NCBI GenBank assembly: GCA_964036155.1
Contig: OZ038422.1
Coordinates: 69,649,201-69,713,200 of the forward strand
Source: Diploscapter coronatus
Lineage: Eukaryota > Nematoda > Chromadorea > Rhabditida > Rhabditidae
Direction of reading: 5' to 3'
DNA: 64,000 nt
The notes beneath the pieces were generated by a model that did not search any database, had not been told where the DNA came from, and worked only from the letters and a program-made list of their open reading frames with translations. Positions 57,894 through 64,000 of this stretch are shown piece after piece (the first letter of the stretch is position 1; the number at the start of each line of letters is the position of its first letter). Position numbers and translations under genes: made by a program.

Positions 57894-60800
57894 TAATCAA
57901 ACCAATTTTACGCAACTATTTCAGGTATTCATGGAATTCCTTCAATACCGATACAGCCGAGTATGCATAGAAAATTACCGCCTCTGCCCAAGACAGAGCA
58001 ATAATTCATCACTCAATTGTCTATTTTTATTTCAAATCTATCGCCATTAATATTTCTAGTCATTATTAACTTTTGTTCAATTAACTAAAACCAAAGAAAC
58101 TATCGATACGGGTGCATTCAGTGCATTTCATACGGTTAATTTTAGACTTGTGATCTAAATTAATCAAAAGTGTCCTAATATTTATACATTACTACTTGCT
58201 TTCGAATAGAGAAAAGATATTTTCAATAAACTACTTGAATTTTCCCTTTCGAGATTTCGAAATAATTTCTCAAAATTTCTTCACTTTCAATATTACAAGA
58301 ACGTCAAGTCTTCGGCGTAATTACTGGGTTCAACAACAAAATTTACATTGAGTTGAAACTTTATGAAAATTATAGGCTTTATGCAGAAAAAGAAGTGAGC
58401 TGTCGTGCGACATTCAGATACTACTGAAATGAGGGCAGAAAAGAGGCACAGAATGGGGCTATAAATGAAACCAGAATGGGGCGAGGAAGGGATACTGTAG
58501 CGAGGAGGGAAGAGAGATGCTGCAATTTGCAGAAATCTGATGGGCAATTACCGAGATCTCTGTCATAAGAAACTTCATTTGTGTCTAATTGCTGATTTGG
58601 AAAAGCTATAGGTTGAATTGTAAATTCGCGGCCCACGTACTGCCGCACCAATTGCACGTTTTAAATCAGAAAGTCGCCACTAATCTATTTTCAATCTGTG
58701 CTTTTTATCTTCTGCAAACCCACACTTTTTCTAATTTTGTATGCGCTAAATGTAGAAACTACCGCGCAAAATTCTAAGCGGGTTTGCAAACTTATGGAGT
58801 TTCGAAAATGTGTAGGCAAATGCGGCAATTTGCAACATAAACATGCTATCAGAGTAATTACTTTGTTTATGAAACTTTTAGTTTTTCTGTTTTGAAAATT
58901 TCAATAATGCATAGATCAGTCGGAGTTATGTTTACTCTTCTATGTATGCAGGCTATCATTAGAACTGAATTCTAGCTATTTATAAATCAGTTTCAATGAA
59001 TTAATAAATATCGATACGAGTATAATCAAAAAGATTAAACTTTGAAAGCTTAGAATATGAATTAATAATTTCAAAAACTTCTTTCCGAATCGAAATCAAA
59101 ATTGCTCGCGAAAGACATCTCACGGATCTTGATGAAACCTCTCAAATAAGGGTTTTCAATGACGCTGATCATGATTCTGAAGTCAACAGTGCCTACTCGC
59201 ATTCTGAAGCCTTCGATTTTTTCATTCGTATTTTGAATGGGAAATGGGCAAATTCGTAAATTCAAGTGAGAAAATCATGCAAAAATCGAAATTCCATGCT
59301 CCAGAGTGTAATTAGGCACTTTTGACTTCAGAATCGTGATCAGAGTCATCAAAAACCCCTATTTGAGAAGTTTCATCCAGATCCGTGAGTCCCTATGTGG
59401 GAATTTCCCTTGTGAGCTTATTCTGGAAATCACTGCAACGCGAAATAGTGATTTTGAATACCAAAATTGTAGGAATATTCGAAATCGAAATCACGATTCT
59501 GAATCTACTTTTTCAAAATAAAACTACTTGTCCTAGAGAGTATGCTAGATGGCAAAATAAACGCAAAAATTTCATTGATTCGTTGGATATGGCATCAGTC
59601 AGTAATTGCATAATCATTTTTTATTAGCAAACTGATGCTTTTCAAGGATAATTTTTACTTAATGGTATTAGTAATTTAGTCACAAGTTATAAAATTTTTT
59701 TTTTGATATTATAGATTTTGATTTTACCTATCTTTTGTGTAGGTTAATATACTAATGAAGAATTTTTCTTCAATTCCTCGAATTATAAATTTCTAATGTC
59801 CTTTATTTTGTGATGAAAAACTATGATTACCACCTAAAGTTATTATTAGTCTGATGTCGACAATGTACTTGTGACGACAGCTGAGTGAGTTAGATAGTGC
59901 ATACACTTGTTCGAAAGGAATTGGCTATGTAAAGAAATGATCGATGATATTTGTCACGTACGAATTTGACATTGTCACTGTCGCTCTCAAATGAGCAGCC
60001 TTTCAATATAATTCGATCAGTCATTTTTCTATTTTTGGAGAATAGTTGAAAAGTGTGTGGATGAACATTGGAAATAATGAGTTATGCAATTCTCTTGAGA
60101 GCTTTTCCGAGCCTATTTAAACCGATTCAAATTTAGTTATTAGGTTTCCGCCAAAATCATCTTATATTAGTTCATTAGTGAAAATCCAATAGTCAGCTCT
60201 GATGCTACAGATGCTGCTCTAATGTTCGAGTCACCCCACAAGAGATGTAATAAAACCCATTTACCATCGAAATATCTTGATACGATTACGTTCCTGACCT
60301 TGTTGATCCTAGCAATTATTCAAGATCAAAATGCAACCATATTGTCCTAGTCCTTCCTGCTTCTACTCAACTCACTTCCCAATTCCATTTCAGCCTGATT
60401 TGCTTCTAGTCTCATTTCGTCACAGCCCGGCTTCAGCCTTATCCCCCAGTCCTTCAGATTTTCCTGATTACAGTCTGCATTTCAGTCTCCTCTGTAATTA
60501 GTGTCTCGCGCATTTCTATAACTGATTATGATCCTGATATTTGAAAATATGAAATGTCGAGAAAATGCCTGTCAGGCGATATAAAGCACCACAATTAGAC
60601 AAATTACAGGCTTCTCATTTCGTTTAGAGGCTTTAGATAGCAACTGACTTCTGCATTGAAGCAGGGAAGGGGAGAAGAGTCTAGAAGAATGTGCATTTTT
60701 TTTCGAAAACATACAGACCATTTTTAGAACTCTTCTCGATCTTTGCCATAAGGAGGCTCCAATTTCATAATGGAAATGGAAAGAAGGAAGTTTGCCATTT

Positions 60801-62372
60801 TGGGGCATGAAAATAGGTTGCATGTCTGTGACAGAATTGTGATAAGAAGAACGCCTGTATTATTGAATAGCAACGACACATTTTTAAAGCTATGAAGAGA
60901 GCGTCGTCTAGACTCTCGTACATTTTTGAAAAACAATGCACCTAAACTATCATATCATAACAATTTTGTCGATGTGAGTGAAATATGTTGAAGTGTCAAA
61001 ATATCAAATTTCTAAATGACAAAATTATTCGAAGAGGCTAAAAGTTATTATTTCGACTGCACTGTCCTTTGCCAAAAGTTTTGGGGAACTTCAACTCGAA
61101 ATATAGGTTCGTGCAATCGATATTGAATGTAAAAGAATTAGTGTGAAGGAAAATTCGATTTGATAATATTTTGTCGTAATTCCGAAGGAAAGATTTTTTT
61201 CGTGAAATTCGCTATCGCTTGACGATGAATCTACAGTAGGAAAGGGAATTAGCTTCGATTGAAAAGCGATTACGATGAGAAAGGGAAGGGGAATCGTTGA
61301 AGCCTGCAGATTCAATGAGATTCGATGACTTGTGACCTTTCTCGACATTTTTCTGTTTCTGAATGAATTTATAAACTGATGAATGCAAATAGTCCAAAGA
61401 ATGCTTGGCTGAAGCTGTAATGCGATTGGAGGTAGTTGGACGGGGAAATGAAGGAAAAGAACGAAGAAATGCATTTGCGCGGCTGCAGCAAAATAGAAAC
61501 TGGAGAATTGACAAATTATCGGTGAAGCAAACAAGGGAATCTGGAAAGGCTTTGAATAAATCCGACAGTACAGAGAATGAATATTACGGTCATAAAAAGC
61601 GACAAATTAGGAAGAAATGTTGAATCTTACTAAACGCTTTTTTTTCACAATTCTTCGCAAACGATTTCTTAGAAAACAACTCAACTTACAGCTTTCTTTA
61701 CGTTTATTTGTTTCAATAACATTCATTTTCCTATTTTTAGTGCATTTTGTCAATGATCTCAACTGATTTCAGCGCATCATTTGCGCATTTTAGCCTAGAT
61801 TATGCATCATTTTGATAAGAGACTGTCAAGTAGTAGATGAAAGATAATTAGGGAAAAGAAGAAGAAACGACGAGAGAGACTGTCAATAAGAGACAATGAG
61901 AAGAGAGATGAATTTGAGAAACTCGATTTATAAAGATTGTCTAGCAAAGGGCTGTAATGTCAGCCAGTCTACTGTCATTTTGTCCATCTTCCATTCTCAC
62001 TCCTCACTCTCACATTCAGATTCTCTTCCTTTCTGCTTCATTCTCCAATTCCTTCTTCCTCTTTCTCCTTCAATTTCAATACTTCAGTTTTCATTTCGCT
62101 TCTACAGTAACCTTTCTCCAAGTTTCCTTATATTTCCATGTATCAAATGTATCCAGCATAGTTACAGCCTGTAATTATGCAGGGATGAGAGGTGTTTGTG
62201 AGGCAGAGACTATGAGACTTGGAGAGATTGAAACGCAAAGGGAGGGATTGCCCCGCCCATGTGAATGACTATAAGAAGGACGTGTTGTGATTGCAGCTTC
62301 ACTATCAGTTTGAAGCGCCGAGCCCATTGTGCACAAGCAGCTTCATCCAACCTCTCCATCCCGTCTACCAAA
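57894..62372. other. 4.5-kb gene-poor region
   Basis: Holds a large inverted repeat (59119-59389) and strand-biased blocks: purine-rich on plus at 61240-61300, 61440-61470 and 61850-61910, then pyrimidine-rich at 61960-62120 before the sulfotransferase. A TTGCAG acceptor at 62294-62299 probably opens its first exon. One exon-like antisense frame near 58555-58650 could not be joined to anything. Confidence 0.45.
59119..59389. mobile_element. foldback element with 75-base arms
   Basis: Arms 59119-59193 and 59315-59389 are inverted copies of equal length with about 10 mismatches, starting CTCACGGATCT and ending AGTGCC. The 121-base centre is unrelated. Sequence outside the arms does not pair well. 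No coding sequence. Confidence 0.75.
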
Positions 62373-64000
62373 ATGGTCAAAGTCGTGCAATTTCTCAAGC
62401 ATCTCAAATTGGACACTGCGGATCTGCCCAATTGCGAGCGAACTCCGCCATGCACTCCGAAAGCGGTATGTCATTTCGTGGATCATTAATTTCAAGGCAT
62501 TTTGTCCTTCCTTTCAGACCCTGTCTCCACCCGCTACTCCCTGCCCAAAAACTCCGAAAACCCCGGCCACTCCCAGTTCTCCATTCGAACTCAAAGCGAC
62601 TACTTTCTGTTTCCGCAAAGGTACTCTCCACGTTTGAACTATCATTTATTATGTGCAGTTCTTTTTCTCACTCTTTCTACGTGTTTTTCTGTTTCCAATT
62701 TTGGCCTCTAATCAATTCGTCAAAGTACGAAGTCCTCCTTCTTTCTTCTAATTGAATTATTGTTCAAAGTGGATTGTAGAATTGCGTCACAATTTTGTTT
62801 GCAAGTTCCAAACTATGATGATCGTTTTAGGCCCAGATCGTTCTGTCGTCTATCAGCCTCATGGCCATCCAAAGCAGGCCGTCATCGATGGGGAAATTTG
62901 GCCACCAATTTTTAAGCCCAAAAATGTCAGGTAAGAAAAATGTCTTATTAGCGAAGATGAATTACAAGTTTCTCTATCATCAAGCTACAAGCAGTTTTAT
63001 CAGTAATATATATGAAAAAGTTGCGGCATTAGGATAAAGGTGTATAATTCGACATAATTACAAGTTACGCAGTGTCTCTACCCACGCAAAGGCTACTGTA
63101 ATGAAAGAGAAGGAGTTATTAGGCATGAATGATTGACACAATGAGTTCAACATTTTTAAAGAGGAAGCAAAACTTGCAGAAGCGCGAAAATGATGCGAGT
63201 AGAAGACACTGACGTGTTCATTGCGACATATCCGAAATGTGGCACGACCTGGCTGCAGCACATCTGCTCCCAACTCATCAAGGGGGAGAACTACCAGGCA
63301 GGAAGGGGAAACGAGCTTTGCATGCAGAGCCCTATGATCGAGAGAATGGGAGGACAATTCACTACCACACTCAATCATCCAAGAATTCTCAAGGTACGAA
63401 AGTAAAGCTCTATGGCACTTGATTAGCTCCCTGTTTTAGACCCACTTTAACCACATGAATTGTCCGAAGAACACCAAAGCAAAATACATCTACTGCGTTA
63501 GAAACCCGAAGGATTGCCTAACTAGGTAGGCAGAGGCAGAAATAGCTGAAAAAATAAGTTTGAATAATTTCAAATCTTTAGCTACTTCCACCACAATAGG
63601 AACTTCAAAATCTACAACTGGGGTGATGGGGACTGGCAGGTTGAACAAAAATAGATGATAAGTTTAATCTAGTATCTTCAAATTGAAGGTCTTCTTCGAC
63701 TTGTTCATCAACGGCCAACTCGCATTCGGCGACTACTTCGACCATCTGCTCACGTGGCTGTCCCACCTCAACGACGAGAATGTCCTCTTCGTCAAGTACG
63801 AGGAAATGTACGCTGATTTGGAAAGTCACATCTACAAGGTATTGAAGTAACTTCTGAACTCGCAAATATCGAAGAGTGCAGATCGGTCAATTCCTTGGTG
63901 GCGAGGCTCAGAAACTAGTCGAGAATCCCGAGCGATTGGCCACCGTCGTCGCCAACAGCTCGATCGATGCGATGAAGAAGGACCAAAAAAGATGGTTCCC
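62373..64000 (+). CDS. ssu-1: cytosolic sulfotransferase (SULT), cut by window end
   Basis: First 307 codons in eight exons: 62373-62465, 62518-62620, 62831-62930, 63180-63393, 63440-63525, 63582-63639, 63689-63838, 63882 to the window end. The enzyme transfers sulfate from PAPS to hydroxyl or amine groups. The PAPS 5'-phosphosulfate loop is [13 protein letters not shown], and the 3'-phosphate site is [26 protein letters not shown] and [12 protein letters not shown] follow the SULT order. The C-terminal dimer and GxxGxxK region lies beyond the window. About 65 residues before the core are a Thr/Pro/Lys-rich extension ([23 protein letters not shown]). C. elegans has one such gene, ssu-1, acting in sensory neurons; orthology is inferred from family size, not shown here. 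Confidence 0.9.

Noticed and set aside
58555..58650. Minus-strand exon-like frame with VRQYVGREFTIQPIAF
   Set aside because: It has a fair donor but no acceptor and no partner exon in phase on either side; kept only as a note.

Overview
The window reads as nuclear DNA of a free-living rhabditid-type nematode. Genes are split into many short exons. Most introns are 41-60 nt, with GT donors and TTTCAG-like acceptors, and several start codons sit directly behind an acceptor, as expected for spliced-leader trans-splicing. Gene families are nematode-typical: an astacin (NAS), a patched-related (PTR) protein, a GGxRxF neuropeptide precursor, an NPR-type neuropeptide GPCR and a single SSU-1-like sulfotransferase. 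I rebuilt gene models by hand from frame, splice phase and protein motifs. All exon ends are predictions.

Layout. 1-2390: no gene. 2525-5869 (+): astacin with EGF-like and CUB-like regions, behind a TATA box. 6677-7942 (+): F-box/kelch gene that is probably broken. 9838-10388 (+): small single-TM protein. 10968-15761 (-): 23-exon PTR protein. 16179-16422 (-): tiny unknown gene. 17287-19260 (-): RAP/LRPAP1-like ER chaperone. 19445-28163 (+): three co-oriented housekeeping genes, ALG5, RPAC1 (RPA40) and an OPA3-like gene, a candidate operon. 31149-34122 (+): GGxRxF neuropeptide precursor. 34767-35755 (+): RING protein. 35756-43395: gene-poor stretch rich in strand-biased CT tracts, with a GC-rich structured element at 42.5 kb. 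43396-49224 (+): neuropeptide GPCR. 50412-52974 (-): XAP5/FAM50 family. 55672-57893 (+): unknown single-pass membrane protein with a cysteine run. 57894-62372: gene-poor. 62373-64000 (+): cytosolic sulfotransferase, cut by the window end.

How the genes relate. ALG5 supplies Dol-P-glucose for N-glycosylation in the ER, RPAC1 is shared by RNA polymerases I and III, and OPA3 is mitochondrial, so that group is linked by position rather than pathway. The neuropeptide precursor, the GPCR and the sulfotransferase suggest neuroendocrine functions, but nothing here shows that the peptide and receptor are partners.

Most notable signals: three GC-AG introns in three unrelated genes; CT-rich tracts on the sense strand in front of many gene starts, with purine-to-pyrimidine switch points that could mark divergent promoters; at least six MITE-like inverted-repeat elements; and the hairpin-rich GC island at 42.5 kb. 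No tRNA, rRNA, CRISPR array, intact transposase or virus-like gene was seen.
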